This document shows positions 22,816-31,463 of a stretch of 32,054 bases of DNA, in pieces. The position numbers and the translations under genes were made by a program. The stretch lies in contig CAAGPW010000217.1 of assembly GCA_900771955.1 (NCBI GenBank), positions 1 to 32,054 of the forward strand, given 5' to 3'. This DNA comes from Lachnospiraceae bacterium. GTDB lineage: Bacteria > Bacillota > Clostridia > Lachnospirales > Lachnospiraceae. Each line of letters opens with the position of its first letter. The first letter of the stretch is position 1. A model generated the notes under the pieces. That model saw only the letters and a list, made by a program, of their open reading frames with translations. It was not told where the DNA came from and did not search any database.

Positions 22816-25075
22816 CTACTTTTACAGAATCTGTTTTTATAATAAACTTAACGCTGCCATTCGTTCCGTCTTTGACCTGTGAGAAGATCTGGTAATTATT
22901 GCCGGCATCGATCACTGCATCGAGACGGTCTAACAGCGTTTTCACATCGCCATTGTAGGCATCAGCAATCTTTTTGATTCCATCCGAGTCAAATTCTTCC
23001 ATACCATCTGCAAGCTCTTTTGCTCCGTCCCGCAGTTCAAAAGCACCCGTCTTTAAATCTGTATTGTTGGCAACCAGCGTTTTTGCTCCGCTCTGAAGCT
23101 GATCTACACCACTCTTTAACTGTCCGGCTCCGCTGTTAAGCTGTCCGGCTCCGGCATTGACCTGGTTTGCTCCCTCATTGACCTGATTTGCGCCGCTGCT
23201 CAACTGGCTTGCTCCAGTATTTACCTGGTCTGCTCCACTGCTTACCTGGCTTGCTCCGGTATTTAACTGTGCCGCTCCCTCGTTGACCTGACTTGCTCCG
23301 GTCACCAGAGACGCCGCTCCGGTATCGAGCTGCTGCAAGCCGCTGTCCAGACTGCTCACACCTGACGCAAGTGCATTGATATTTTCAACGGTCAGTCCTC
23401 CGCCTGCAAGCTGTGAGGATACTTCATTCAGTGCCGTTGCTGCTCCCTGTGCCCCGGCATCACTTCCAAGCTGCTGCACTGCTGCCATGACCGCAGAACT
23501 GTCAACTCCCTGTGCCGCTGCCTGTGCCGCTGCCGTCGGATCCTGTCCCTGCATAACTGCCTGTGCTGTGGCGGCTGCAACTGCTGTCGTAACATTTGTG
23601 GTATAGTCTGTCAGCGCCGCCTGAAGCGCCTGCTTGTCCGCATCCACATTTGCCCCCTGCGTGCCATAACTCTGTGCCTGTGTGGAAAGTCCGTTTATTA
23701 ACTGCGGCACGCCTGCTGCAAGTGCCTGTACATTTGAGTTTAACGTATCTGCGCCCTGTCTGGCATCGCTGATCCCCGTTGCGATCTGCTGCGTTCCGGT
23801 AAGCAGACTCTGCGTTCCATTTGCAAGATTCTGTGCTCCGGTCGCAAGACCTTTCGTTCCGTTTGCAAGACTCTGTGTTCCACTTGCAAGGGTCTGTGCT
23901 CCGCTTGCAAGACTCTGCGTTCCGCTTGCAAGACTCTGCGTTCCGCTTGCAAGAGTACCTACACCTGCCGTCAACGCCGGTGCGGAATCTGCAAGAGTGC
24001 CGATTCCATCCGAAAGTGTCTGTGCTCCGTCTGTATACTGTTCAATGGCATTGGCAAGTGTTGCCGCTCCGTCAGAAAGTGTACCGGAACCGTCCACAAG
24101 CTGGGAAGAAGAATCGGTCAGTGTATTGATCGCATCGTCAAGATCGGTCAGATCAATGCTGTCTGTTCCGGCCGTCTGCAGTCCGTTTACCACCGCAGAC
24201 ATTGTCATTTCCAGTGAAAAGTTTTCAACATCTGCTGTTACTTCCACATAATCCGGAATATCAACATCACCATCAAAATCCTCTGCATCCACATTCAGGC
24301 TTTCCTTCAGTCCCGGCATTGCAATACCGACCACCGCATTATTTTTTCCATCGGAGATCAGTTTTCCGTTTGTGACCTGCACATTCTTAAAATTGTCATC
24401 CAGTACCATTCCCGTCACGACCGTAAACGGAACATAAATCTCCTCTTCCTTTCCATCGATCATTGCTGTGGTCTTCTCATTGTTGGTGTAGTCAAAACGG
24501 ATCGTCACTTTTCCACTCTTTCCGGCAATATCCTCCGGCTTCATTTCCTTTCCGTCCAGTGAATATGTGATCTTTTCGGAAACCGGCGCTTCCTTCGTCG
24601 TGGTTCCCTGATAGAAAATATCATTTCCGTCGGCCTGCCAGGTCAGATCCGTTCCGTTCTGGGTAAATTTTTCATCTCCCTTTACATTTTCAATTTCCTG
24701 CAGATCAGAAGTATCTTCCAGAGTTGCAGAGCCGTCGGCATTCTTTAACCAGTCACTTACGATCGTCTCGTTCACCGTACCATCCGCGCCGGAGATCAGA
24801 TATACCGTTTCTTCTTTTCCAATATCCTTTGCTTCCCCGGATTTGATATCGTCGATCACCTGGCTGATCTCATCTTTCACATCTATGTCTGTCTCTGTCG
24901 TTTCTTCCGTAGCTGCTTCGGTTGCCTCCTCCACAGATTCACCTGCCGGGACTTTTGCCGCACTCACCTTATAAGTGCCATATCCTGCGCCAAGCACCGC
25001 TATGCAGAGCACTCCTGCAATCACACGCATTACATATTTATTTTTAAATTTCGATTTCAGCTCTGAAAATTTCAT
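22796..25075 (-). CDS. xxxLxxG heptad-repeat exported protein (YhgE/Pip-like)
   Basis: A large surface protein (759 residues). It has a short basic N-terminus, a transmembrane helix (about residues 16-38, VIAGVLCIAVLGAGYGTY), a Glu/Thr-rich linker (about 45-65) and a globular region (about 90-300) with strands such as GKSGKVTIRFDYTNN. A long stretch (about 310-690) is rich in xxxLxxG heptads (LASGTQS, LSSGANQ, LNSGAGQ), with a break of about 100 residues. I see no second helix at the C-terminus. Proteins with such heptads accompany MMPL transporters. The start lies 18 bases after the MMPL stop, so they are one operon and probably one envelope complex. Role (lipid or polymer export, secretion accessory) is unknown. 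Confidence 0.85.
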   Translation of the reverse strand: MKFSELKSKFKNKYVMRVIAGVLCIAVLGAGYGTYKVSAAKVPAGESVEEATEAATEETTETDIDVKDEISQVIDDIKSGEAKDIGKEETVYLISGADGTVNETIVSDWLKNADGSATLEDTSDLQEIENVKGDEKFTQNGTDLTWQADGNDIFYQGTTTKEAPVSEKITYSLDGKEMKPEDIAGKSGKVTIRFDYTNNEKTTAMIDGKEEEIYVPFTVVTGMVLDDNFKNVQVTNGKLISDGKNNAVVGIAMPGLKESLNVDAEDFDGDVDIPDYVEVTADVENFSLEMTMSAVVNGLQTAGTDSIDLTDLDDAINTLTDSSSQLVDGSGTLSDGAATLANAIEQYTDGAQTLSDGIGTLADSAPALTAGVGTLASGTQSLASGTQSLASGAQTLASGTQSLANGTKGLATGAQNLANGTQSLLTGTQQIATGISDARQGADTLNSNVQALAAGVPQLINGLSTQAQSYGTQGANVDADKQALQAALTDYTTNVTTAVAAATAQAVMQGQDPTAAAQAAAQGVDSSAVMAAVQQLGSDAGAQGAATALNEVSSQLAGGGLTVENINALASGVSSLDSGLQQLDTGAASLVTGASQVNEGAAQLNTGASQVSSGADQVNTGASQLSSGANQVNEGANQVNAGAGQLNSGAGQLKSGVDQLQSGAKTLVANNTDLKTGAFELRDGAKELADGMEEFDSDGIKKIADAYNGDVKTLLDRLDAVIDAGNNYQIFSQVKDGTNGSVKFIIKTDSVKVDDEDKK
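23101..23320. repeat. Degenerate 21-base coding repeats, C-terminal heptad block
   Basis: About ten consecutive 21-base units encoding heptads of the type QVNxGAx and QLxSGAx. Units differ from each other in several positions. They code for protein and are not a CRISPR array: there are no unique spacers. Confidence 0.75.
23798..23955. repeat. 21-base tandem coding repeats, N-terminal heptad block
   Basis: About seven units encoding heptads of the type SLASGTQ. Two neighbouring units, 23903-23923 and 23924-23944, are identical base for base. That near-identity suggests recent slippage or unequal recombination, so this repeat number may vary between strains. Confidence 0.85.
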
Positions 25076-25093
25076 TCTGTTTCCTCCCTTTTT

Positions 25094-27169
25094 CTATTTT
25101 TTTGCAATAAACCCCATACTTGTTTTTATGATCACACGGTCAAACACCATAAACATTGCCGGCAAAATAAATGTCACGACAAGAAAACTGATGATCGCTC
25201 CCCGTGCAAGTAAAATACAAAGCGAGCTGATCATATCGATACTGGAATAAAGACCAACACCGAAAGTCGCAGCGAAAAAGCTGAGTGCACTGACAAATAC
25301 GGATGGCAGACAACTGTGCATTGCCGTCTCGATTGCCTCCTGTTTGCCCGCTCCGCTGCTTCTCGCTCTCTTGTACTTATTGGTTGTCAGGATTGCGTAG
25401 TCGACCGTCGCGCCAAGCTGAATGGTCCCGATTACGATGGATGCGATAAACGGAAGCACCGTTCCCGTATAATGTGGAATACCCATATTAATGAAAATAC
25501 CAAATTCGATCACTGCGACCAGGATTACCGGAATTGAAATGGATTTTAAGGAAAATGCAATGATCAGAAATACCAGGATGATCGATACCGCACTGACTGT
25601 CTTAAAGTCTTTATCTGTGATCGTGATCAGATCCTCCGTACACGGTGCTTCACCGATCAGCATTGCTGACGGATCATAACGCTTAATGATCTCCTTGATG
25701 GCATCACACTGCGCATTCACTTCATCCGATGCCGTCTTGTACTCCGACATCACATAGATCATCTGCAGATCTCCGTTATCCAGCATGTTTTTGATGTTGT
25801 CCGGAAGCATTTCCTGCGGGACTGTCGGTCCTAAAATGGAATCCTTACCCAGTGCCACCGCCACACCATCCAGATCATTGATCTCATTTAGCATATTGGA
25901 AGCATCCTTGTGGGACAGATCGCTGCTCGCAAGAATGATGTGTGTTGCTCCCATATTAAAATCTTCTTCCAGCTTGTTATTTGCCTGCACACTTTCCAGA
26001 TCCTCCGGCAGTGTTCCCGCCAGATCATAATAAACATCCGTATTCCGGTAGCCATATACCGCCGGAATCAGGATCAGCACAAAGAGTATTAAAAACAGCG
26101 GATATTTTCTTGTTGCAAAAGTACCCAGTCTGCTGAATTTCGGTATCAGTGCCCTGTGTCTCGTCTTCTCAAGTGCTCCGTCAAAAATAAGGATCATGGA
26201 CGGAAGAACGGTGACACAGCAGATTACACCAAGTACAACACCCTTTGCCATGACGATTCCGAGGTCAAGACCCAGCGTGAAGGTCATAAAGCACATTGCC
26301 GCGAAGCCTGCCACCGTCGTAATGGAACTTGCCACAACCGAACTTATGGTATTGGAAATTGCATGTGCCATGGCACGCTTCTTATCGCCCGGAAAACGTT
26401 CCTGATTTTCCTGGTAACTGTGCCACAGGAAAATCGAATAATCCATTGTGACCGCCAACTGCAGAACCGCCGCCAGTGCCTGTGTAATAAACGATATTTC
26501 TCCGGCGACAAAATTTGTGCCCAGATTGTAGATGATCGCCATACCAATGCTTAAAAGGAAAAGCACCGGAACCAGGAACGAATCCATCGTCAGCGCCAGT
26601 ACCACTGCAGAAAGTCCTGCTGCAATAATGACATAGGCAATTGCCTCGCTGTTACATATTTTTTTAATATCAGTAACCACGGCCGACATACCGCTCAGAA
26701 AACACTGCTGTTTTGTCAGTGTCCGAAGCTGTTCGACCGCATCCAGCGTCTCGTCTGCCGACATCGACGTGTCAAAGGTCACGATCATGAGTGTTGCATT
26801 CTTATCTTCATTGTTAAATGCATCCTTCACCTCGCTCGGAAGCACGTCCATCGGAACGGAGATGTCTGCCAGTGTGTCGTACCAGATCACATCCTTGACA
26901 TGCTCCACACCCTTCATTTCATTTTCCAGGTCAACGACCTGTTTTTCACTCATGTTTTCTACGACGCACAGGGAAAAGGCACCTGTTCCAAATTCATTTA
27001 ACAGAATATCCTGCCCTTTCATCGTATCGATATCTTCCGGCAGATACGAAAGGATGTCATAATTAATCCTTGTATTGATGTACTCAAGACCGGCAGGTAT
27101 CAACAGCAGAAAACTCAAAATCAAAATCGGAATTCTGAATTTTACAACTGCTTTTCCAAATTTAATCAT
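25094..27169 (-). CDS. MMPL family (RND-type) transporter
   Basis: An RND-superfamily transporter of 691 residues with two matching halves. Each half has a membrane helix followed by an extracytoplasmic domain (about 30-165 and 365-510) and then a helix bundle. The proton-relay Asp-Tyr pairs are visible in both: VTMDYSIFLWHSYQENQE and ATVDYAILTTNKYKRARS, which correspond to the MmpL3 D-Y pairs. VVASSITTVAGFAAMCFM is the conserved core segment that follows. MMPL proteins export lipids or other hydrophobic molecules using the proton gradient. AAGGTGAAGGA precedes the ATG at 27169. A TATAAT at 27230-27235 may be its -10, but its -35 is poor. The TetR regulator upstream probably controls it. Confidence 0.9.
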   Translation of the reverse strand: MIKFGKAVVKFRIPILILSFLLLIPAGLEYINTRINYDILSYLPEDIDTMKGQDILLNEFGTGAFSLCVVENMSEKQVVDLENEMKGVEHVKDVIWYDTLADISVPMDVLPSEVKDAFNNEDKNATLMIVTFDTSMSADETLDAVEQLRTLTKQQCFLSGMSAVVTDIKKICNSEAIAYVIIAAGLSAVVLALTMDSFLVPVLFLLSIGMAIIYNLGTNFVAGEISFITQALAAVLQLAVTMDYSIFLWHSYQENQERFPGDKKRAMAHAISNTISSVVASSITTVAGFAAMCFMTFTLGLDLGIVMAKGVVLGVICCVTVLPSMILIFDGALEKTRHRALIPKFSRLGTFATRKYPLFLILFVLILIPAVYGYRNTDVYYDLAGTLPEDLESVQANNKLEEDFNMGATHIILASSDLSHKDASNMLNEINDLDGVAVALGKDSILGPTVPQEMLPDNIKNMLDNGDLQMIYVMSEYKTASDEVNAQCDAIKEIIKRYDPSAMLIGEAPCTEDLITITDKDFKTVSAVSIILVFLIIAFSLKSISIPVILVAVIEFGIFINMGIPHYTGTVLPFIASIVIGTIQLGATVDYAILTTNKYKRARSSGAGKQEAIETAMHSCLPSVFVSALSFFAATFGVGLYSSIDMISSLCILLARGAIISFLVVTFILPAMFMVFDRVIIKTSMGFIAKK

Positions 27170-27237
27170 TCCTTCACCTTCTCTTTCTTTTTCTCTCCTG
27201 AAATCTCATGCATTTTACGCATTCTAGCCATTATAAT

Positions 27238-27273
27238 AAAAAAAAAGACTGAATACGAAAATATTCAATCTTT
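27238..27273 (-). terminator. Intrinsic terminator after the TetR gene
   Basis: A 12-base-pair stem (27244-27255 with 27262-27273) with one G-U pair, a six-base loop, and nine T on the minus strand (27238-27246). It lies between the TetR gene and the MMPL gene, so MMPL needs its own promoter or read-through. Confidence 0.85.
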
Positions 27274-27320
27274 CTTCTGTGTATGATTCCAATATACATT
27301 TTTAATATAATGTCATATCA

Positions 27321-27349
27321 GATATACATACCCACTGTATTTGTATATC
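27321..27349. promoter_or_regulatory. Inverted repeat at the end of the TetR gene
   Basis: GATATACA (27321-27328) and TGTATATC (27342-27349), arms of eight with a 13-base centre, ending in the TetR stop codon. It could be a binding site for the TetR protein upstream of the MMPL gene, or an RNA hairpin. There is no T-run, so it is not a terminator. Confidence 0.35.
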
Positions 27350-27924
27350 TACCTTGCCTTCATCTCGGCAATCACATCCTCCAGTGAATGCTTCATGATA
27401 TAATTATAGATCTCCGCCAGATCCTTTGGTTCCACGCTCATTCCGCTGTGAATCCAGGTACGGATGACAAAGCACAGCGACTGCGCATAATATTCTGCAA
27501 TCAGTTCCGGAACCAGCCAGTCATATTTGACCGGCTGCACTGCTCCCTCCTCCTCAAATATCTGAAGCAACACGCGCTTGACGCAGTTTGTCACAATATT
27601 ATCAAAGGAATTCTGCCCCTCCAGCCGGCTGAACTTCGAATAAAAGCTCCGCTCCCGCTCAATTGCGGTGAACAGAAGAATCAGTGCCTGATCTAACATT
27701 CCGTTCTTAATGAGCGGCACCATCGGTTCCAGGAGTTCCCGGATCACGATCCATTCCAGCAATTCATACTTATCCTGAAAATGATTATAAAAGGTCGGCC
27801 GTATTACGCCTGCTTTGTCCGTAATCTCCTTTATTGTGATTTTTTCAATAGGACGTTTTTCTGCCAATTCCTTCAGTGCTTCCGCCAGCAGAGTATCTAC
27901 TGCACTCTTCCCCTGACCTGTCAT
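27349..27924 (-). CDS. TetR/AcrR family transcriptional regulator
   Basis: A 191-residue repressor-type regulator: an N-terminal helix-turn-helix (about residues 10-55, with ITIKEITDKAGVIRPTFYNHFQDKYEL) and an all-helical ligand-binding and dimerisation domain (60-190) like the DhaS/TetR_C_8 type. Such proteins usually repress transporter genes until a ligand binds. The MMPL gene just downstream in transcription order is the natural target, with the xxxLxxG gene; this is inference. It lies 12 bases after the HD-GYP gene, so those two share a message. GAGGTATTT precedes the ATG. The operator could be the inverted repeat at 27321-27349 or the terminator palindrome. Confidence 0.9.
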   Translation of the reverse strand: MTGQGKSAVDTLLAEALKELAEKRPIEKITIKEITDKAGVIRPTFYNHFQDKYELLEWIVIRELLEPMVPLIKNGMLDQALILLFTAIERERSFYSKFSRLEGQNSFDNIVTNCVKRVLLQIFEEEGAVQPVKYDWLVPELIAEYYAQSLCFVIRTWIHSGMSVEPKDLAEIYNYIMKHSLEDVIAEMKAR

Positions 27925-27936
27925 AAATACCTCTTT

Positions 27937-28983
27937 CTATACTGCCAGTCTTAAAATCGTAATATGTCTTGCATCAATATCCGATAAAAGGTCAATCTCC
28001 TCTCCGCTCTCCAGAATCCGAATCTTCGGACGCAGTAAAAAGTCATGATAATTTTTCATTACAACCGCTTTTCGTCCGTCCGAGAGTTCTACCTCACATC
28101 CCACCGGATAAACTGCGACCCATTTTAAGAATATATCCACGATCTTCGGATCAAATTCCGATTCATTCATCGCCATAATATATTCTACAGCATCCGACGG
28201 TGACATTGCATCGTGATATGGACGCTTTGATGTCATTGCATCATATACATCTGCCACTTTTACAATACGCGCATAAATCGAAATATCATCCCCCGACCTG
28301 CGAAGCGGATATCCCTCTCCGTTGTACCATTCATGATGCTCCAGCACCCCCTGGCATACCTCCGGATCAAAATTGTAATTGCGCTTTAAAAACTCATAGC
28401 CAAGCTTTGGATGCTGCAATACCAGATGTTTTTCCTCTTCTGTCAGCGGACGCTTTGCATTCAGGACATCTGCCTTAACAAATTTTTTCCCAATATCATG
28501 AAGCAGTGCTGCGGTTGTAAGTACCTTTAATTCGTACTCACTCAGTCCATAACGCACACCAAGCACAGCCGCCAGCGTTGCAACGCTCACAGAATGAAAA
28601 TAGGTATAGTCATCATAATTCTTCAGATCCATCATGTTGTACATGACATCTCCGTCACTTAAAATATCTCGGATGACATTCATGATCATGCCGCGGATCT
28701 CTTCTTCCTCCGATTCCGGCATATGTTCTTCCTTTAAAAAGAAATCATGAACCAGTTTCAGAACCTGACGTTTCACCTGCGGACTTAAGACCTGCTCAAT
28801 CTCGATCCCGACGGTAAACTCGTCATCAATATACACTCCCGGGAAACCGTAACGATCCAGACCCTGAATGTGTTCCGGTCCTAAGATCAGATGCCTTGCC
28901 AGGAGCATCCGGCCTTCTCCATCGTATATATCCTGTCCCAAAGCCATTCCCGGCTTCAACTTTATGAGTGGAAGATAACGCAT
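27937..28983 (-). CDS. HD-GYP domain phosphohydrolase
   Basis: A 348-residue protein with an N-terminal domain of the type common before HD-GYP (LIKLKPGMALGQDIYDGEGR, about residues 5-100) and a C-terminal HD-GYP domain. Metal-binding and catalytic parts are visible: HSVSVATLAAVLG, LLHDIGKKFV, VLEHHEWYNGEGYP (the HHE and GYP signature) and KVADVYDAMTS. HD-GYP enzymes hydrolyse cyclic dinucleotides such as c-di-GMP to nucleotides and so affect signalling; activity here is inferred. I prefer the ATG at 28983 because AGGGGA lies seven bases before it; the ATG at 28989 overlaps that site. It is cotranscribed with the TetR gene from the promoter at 29018-29046. Confidence 0.88.
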   Translation of the reverse strand: MRYLPLIKLKPGMALGQDIYDGEGRMLLARHLILGPEHIQGLDRYGFPGVYIDDEFTVGIEIEQVLSPQVKRQVLKLVHDFFLKEEHMPESEEEEIRGMIMNVIRDILSDGDVMYNMMDLKNYDDYTYFHSVSVATLAAVLGVRYGLSEYELKVLTTAALLHDIGKKFVKADVLNAKRPLTEEEKHLVLQHPKLGYEFLKRNYNFDPEVCQGVLEHHEWYNGEGYPLRRSGDDISIYARIVKVADVYDAMTSKRPYHDAMSPSDAVEYIMAMNESEFDPKIVDIFLKWVAVYPVGCEVELSDGRKAVVMKNYHDFLLRPKIRILESGEEIDLLSDIDARHITILRLAV

Positions 28984-29017
28984 ATGCATTCCCCTTCTTT
29001 TATACTATTTCTACTCT

Positions 29018-29046
29018 ATTCTATAATAAAGCACACAATTTTACAA
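29018..29046 (-). promoter_or_regulatory. Sigma-A-like promoter of the HD-GYP-TetR operon
   Basis: On the minus strand TTGTAA (29041-29046), a 17-base spacer, then TAGAAT (29018-29023), about 35 bases before the start at 28983. Confidence 0.5.
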
Positions 29047-29108
29047 TCTTTTTTCTTTTTTTACAGAGTTCTGCCATTTCGCGTCGTTAGAAGCATACGC
29101 CACAATGC

Positions 29109-29162
29109 ACATCAACAGAAAAAGACCCGAAGATTTCTCTTCGGGTCTCTTTCTGTTGATGT
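29109..29162 (-). terminator. Very long hairpin terminator after glutamine synthetase
   Basis: An 11-pair GC-rich core (29123-29133 with 29138-29148, loop TTTC) is extended by a further 13 pairs outside (29109-29121 with 29150-29162), with one mismatch between. On the minus strand a run of five T falls after the core stem, at the start of the outer arm. It lies 58 bases after the glnN stop. Confidence 0.85.
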
Positions 29163-29187
29163 ATATACTACTAAGGGGATTAGATAT

Positions 29188-29214
29188 TACTAATCTAATC
29201 GAATTAGATTAGTA
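29188..29214. other. Perfect 12-base palindrome after glnN
   Basis: TACTAATCTAAT (29188-29199), loop CGA, ATTAGATTAGTA (29203-29214). It starts five bases past the glnN stop, in the transcript. There is no T-run; it may protect the mRNA 3' region or bind a protein. Unrelated in sequence to the terminator next to it. Confidence 0.7.
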
Positions 29215-29219
29215 CCATA

Positions 29220-31346
29220 TTATACTTCGAAGATCAGATCTCCGTAAGACGGCATCGGCCAGATGTCCTTATCAACGATCATCTCAAGTTTATCAACCGG
29301 CGCTCTTAAAGCATCCATATCTGCCTTTACCGTATCTCTGTAGAATACAGCCTGATCTCTGCCTTCTTCCATAGCACCACCCTTTGCGGTATCCGCTTCC
29401 AGTGTAGTCAGTGCTGTCTTTGTCTCTGCAAGAAGTCCAGATACTTCTTTTAACAGACCGGTCTGTACGCTGATGTCTGCATCACATACAGATTTTACTG
29501 CTGCTGCAGAATCTGCAAGCTCTGTTGTGTATTTGATGATTGCCGGAATAATCTGTTTTCCTGCAATGTCGATCATAGCTTTTGCTTCGATGTTGATTTC
29601 CTTTGCATAGGTCTCATATTCGATCTCTACACGGGATTCAAGCTCTGTTCTTGTGAATACACCGAATTTTTCAAATAAAGCAACTGCTTTATCCGTAGCA
29701 AGTGCAGGAATTGCATCTACCATGGACTTGATATTCGGAAGACCACGTTTTTCTGCCTCTGCAACCCACTCATCAGAATATCCGTTTCCGTTGAATACGA
29801 TTCTCTGATGCTCGGTAGCATATTTCTTGATCAGATCATGTACAGCCAGATCAAAGTCATCTGCTTTTTCAAGAATGTCGCATGCTTCTGAGAAAGCTTC
29901 TGCAACGATTGTATTTAATACGATGTTCGGCTGCGCAATAGAATCCTGGGAACCAACCATACGGAACTCGAATTTGTTTCCGGTAAATGCGAACGGTGAG
30001 GTTCTGTTTCTGTCGGTAGCATCTTTCATGAAGTCAGGCAGTGTCTTAACACCTGTCTCTAACTTTGTTCCAGCCAGACTGTGTGTAGCTTCGCCAGTGC
30101 TGATAAGCTGAGTTAATACATCCTGAAGCTGTTCGCCAAGATATACAGAAAGGATAGCTGGCGGTGCCTCGTTTGCTCCAAGTCTGTGATCGTTTCCGAC
30201 ATCTGCTGCTGATTCACGCAGTAAGTCAGCATGTGTATCTACTGCTTTTAAGATACAGGTCAGTACCAGCAGGAACTGAACATTGTCGTGCGGTGTTGTG
30301 CCCGGATCAAGAAGATTGATGCCGTCATCTGTGGTAATGGACCAGTTGTTGTGCTTACCGGAACCATTGACACCTGCAAATGGTTTCTCATGAAGCAGAC
30401 ACTGTAAGCCATGACGTCCAGCTACTTTCTTTAATGTCTCCATAACTAACTGGTTATGGTCTACTGCAACGTTTGCCTCTGCATAGATCGGAGCCAGCTC
30501 ATGCTGTGCCGGAGCAACTTCGTTATGCTGTGTTTTTGCGGAAACACCGAGTTTCCAGAGTTCTTTGTTTACATCTTTCATGTAAGCAGCGATTCTTTCA
30601 CGGATCGCTCCGAAATAATGATCGTCCATCTCCTGTCCTTTTGGCGGCATTGCACCAAACAGGGTACGTCCGGTAAAGATCAGATCTTTTCTCTGTAAAT
30701 ATTTCTGTCTGTCAACGATAAAGTATTCCTGCTCCGGTCCTACGGAAGGAGTTACTTTTTTGGATGTTGTATTTCCAAATAATTTCAACAGACGAAGTGC
30801 CTGCTCATTGATCGCTTCCATGGAACGAAGAAGTGGTGTCTTCTGATCCAGTGCCTCTCCTGTATAAGAGCAGAAAGCGGTCGGAATGCAAAGTGTTGCA
30901 CCTGCTGCATCCTGTCTTACGAATGCCGGTGATGTGCAGTCCCATGCTGTATAACCTCTTGCTTCAAAAGTAGCACGAAGTCCGCCGGAAGGGAAAGATG
31001 ATGCATCCGGTTCACCTTTGATCAGTTCCTTGCCGGAGAAAGTCATCAGCACTTTTCCGTTCGGCATCGGAGCTGAAATGAAAGAATCATGTTTCTCAGC
31101 TGTAACGCCGGTCAGTGGCTGGAACCAGTGTGTATAATGTGTTGCACCTTTTTCAATTGCCCATTCTTTCATCTCATGTGCGATCACATCTGCAGTGGCA
31201 AGATCCAATTCTTTGCCTTCTTCAATTACTTCTCTCAGTTTCTTGTAGGTCTTCTTCGGAAGACGTTCCTGCATTACTGCATCGTTAAATACGTTCTCAC
31301 CGAAGATATCTGCTACATTGTAATACTCGTTTTGAACTTCACTCAT
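29220..31346 (-). CDS. glnN: Glutamine synthetase type III
   Basis: Makes glutamine from glutamate, ammonia and ATP in the cytoplasm; the main ammonia-assimilating enzyme in many Bacteroidetes and Clostridia. Its 708 residues match the type III class (around 700, against 450-470 for type I). Conserved parts: FPSGGLRATFEARGYTAWD, SVGPEQEYFIVD with a metal-binding Glu, KTQHNEVAPAQHELAP, NGSGKHNNWSITTD, and RTSPFAFTGNKFEFR. I chose the ATG at 31346; the longer frame begins with GTG and adds 11 residues that include the ribosome site GGAAAGGATG. The region before it has a hairpin terminator (31430-31463), but I could not find a convincing promoter or riboswitch. Confidence 0.96.
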   Translation of the reverse strand: MSEVQNEYYNVADIFGENVFNDAVMQERLPKKTYKKLREVIEEGKELDLATADVIAHEMKEWAIEKGATHYTHWFQPLTGVTAEKHDSFISAPMPNGKVLMTFSGKELIKGEPDASSFPSGGLRATFEARGYTAWDCTSPAFVRQDAAGATLCIPTAFCSYTGEALDQKTPLLRSMEAINEQALRLLKLFGNTTSKKVTPSVGPEQEYFIVDRQKYLQRKDLIFTGRTLFGAMPPKGQEMDDHYFGAIRERIAAYMKDVNKELWKLGVSAKTQHNEVAPAQHELAPIYAEANVAVDHNQLVMETLKKVAGRHGLQCLLHEKPFAGVNGSGKHNNWSITTDDGINLLDPGTTPHDNVQFLLVLTCILKAVDTHADLLRESAADVGNDHRLGANEAPPAILSVYLGEQLQDVLTQLISTGEATHSLAGTKLETGVKTLPDFMKDATDRNRTSPFAFTGNKFEFRMVGSQDSIAQPNIVLNTIVAEAFSEACDILEKADDFDLAVHDLIKKYATEHQRIVFNGNGYSDEWVAEAEKRGLPNIKSMVDAIPALATDKAVALFEKFGVFTRTELESRVEIEYETYAKEINIEAKAMIDIAGKQIIPAIIKYTTELADSAAAVKSVCDADISVQTGLLKEVSGLLAETKTALTTLEADTAKGGAMEEGRDQAVFYRDTVKADMDALRAPVDKLEMIVDKDIWPMPSYGDLIFEV

Positions 31347-31429
31347 ACTTAATACATCCTTTCCTTTTTTAACAAACACAATCCCCTATGTATTGTTTCG
31401 TTTTTTTATATTCAGTTATGTAAAGCAAT

Positions 31430-31463
31430 AAAAAAGGGCATTCCATCCTTGTGGAACACCCTT
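31430..31463 (-). terminator. Intrinsic terminator between aldolase and glutamine synthetase genes
   Basis: A 12-pair stem (31434-31445 with 31452-31463), including two G-U pairs, with a six-base loop. Six T follow on the minus strand (31430-31435). It is about 147 bases after the aldolase stop and 84 before the glnN start. It probably ends the aldolase message; a role as a leader attenuator for glnN is not excluded. Confidence 0.7.

Noticed and set aside
23101..23955. Regular short repeats resembling a CRISPR array
   Set aside because: Period is 21 bases with no unique spacers, all in one reading frame coding for heptads.
23682..24251. A 189-residue plus-strand ORF rich in Val/Pro/Ala/Arg
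   Set aside because: It is the antisense shadow of the heptad repeats; its repeats mirror the minus-strand 21-base units, and it has no clear ribosome site.
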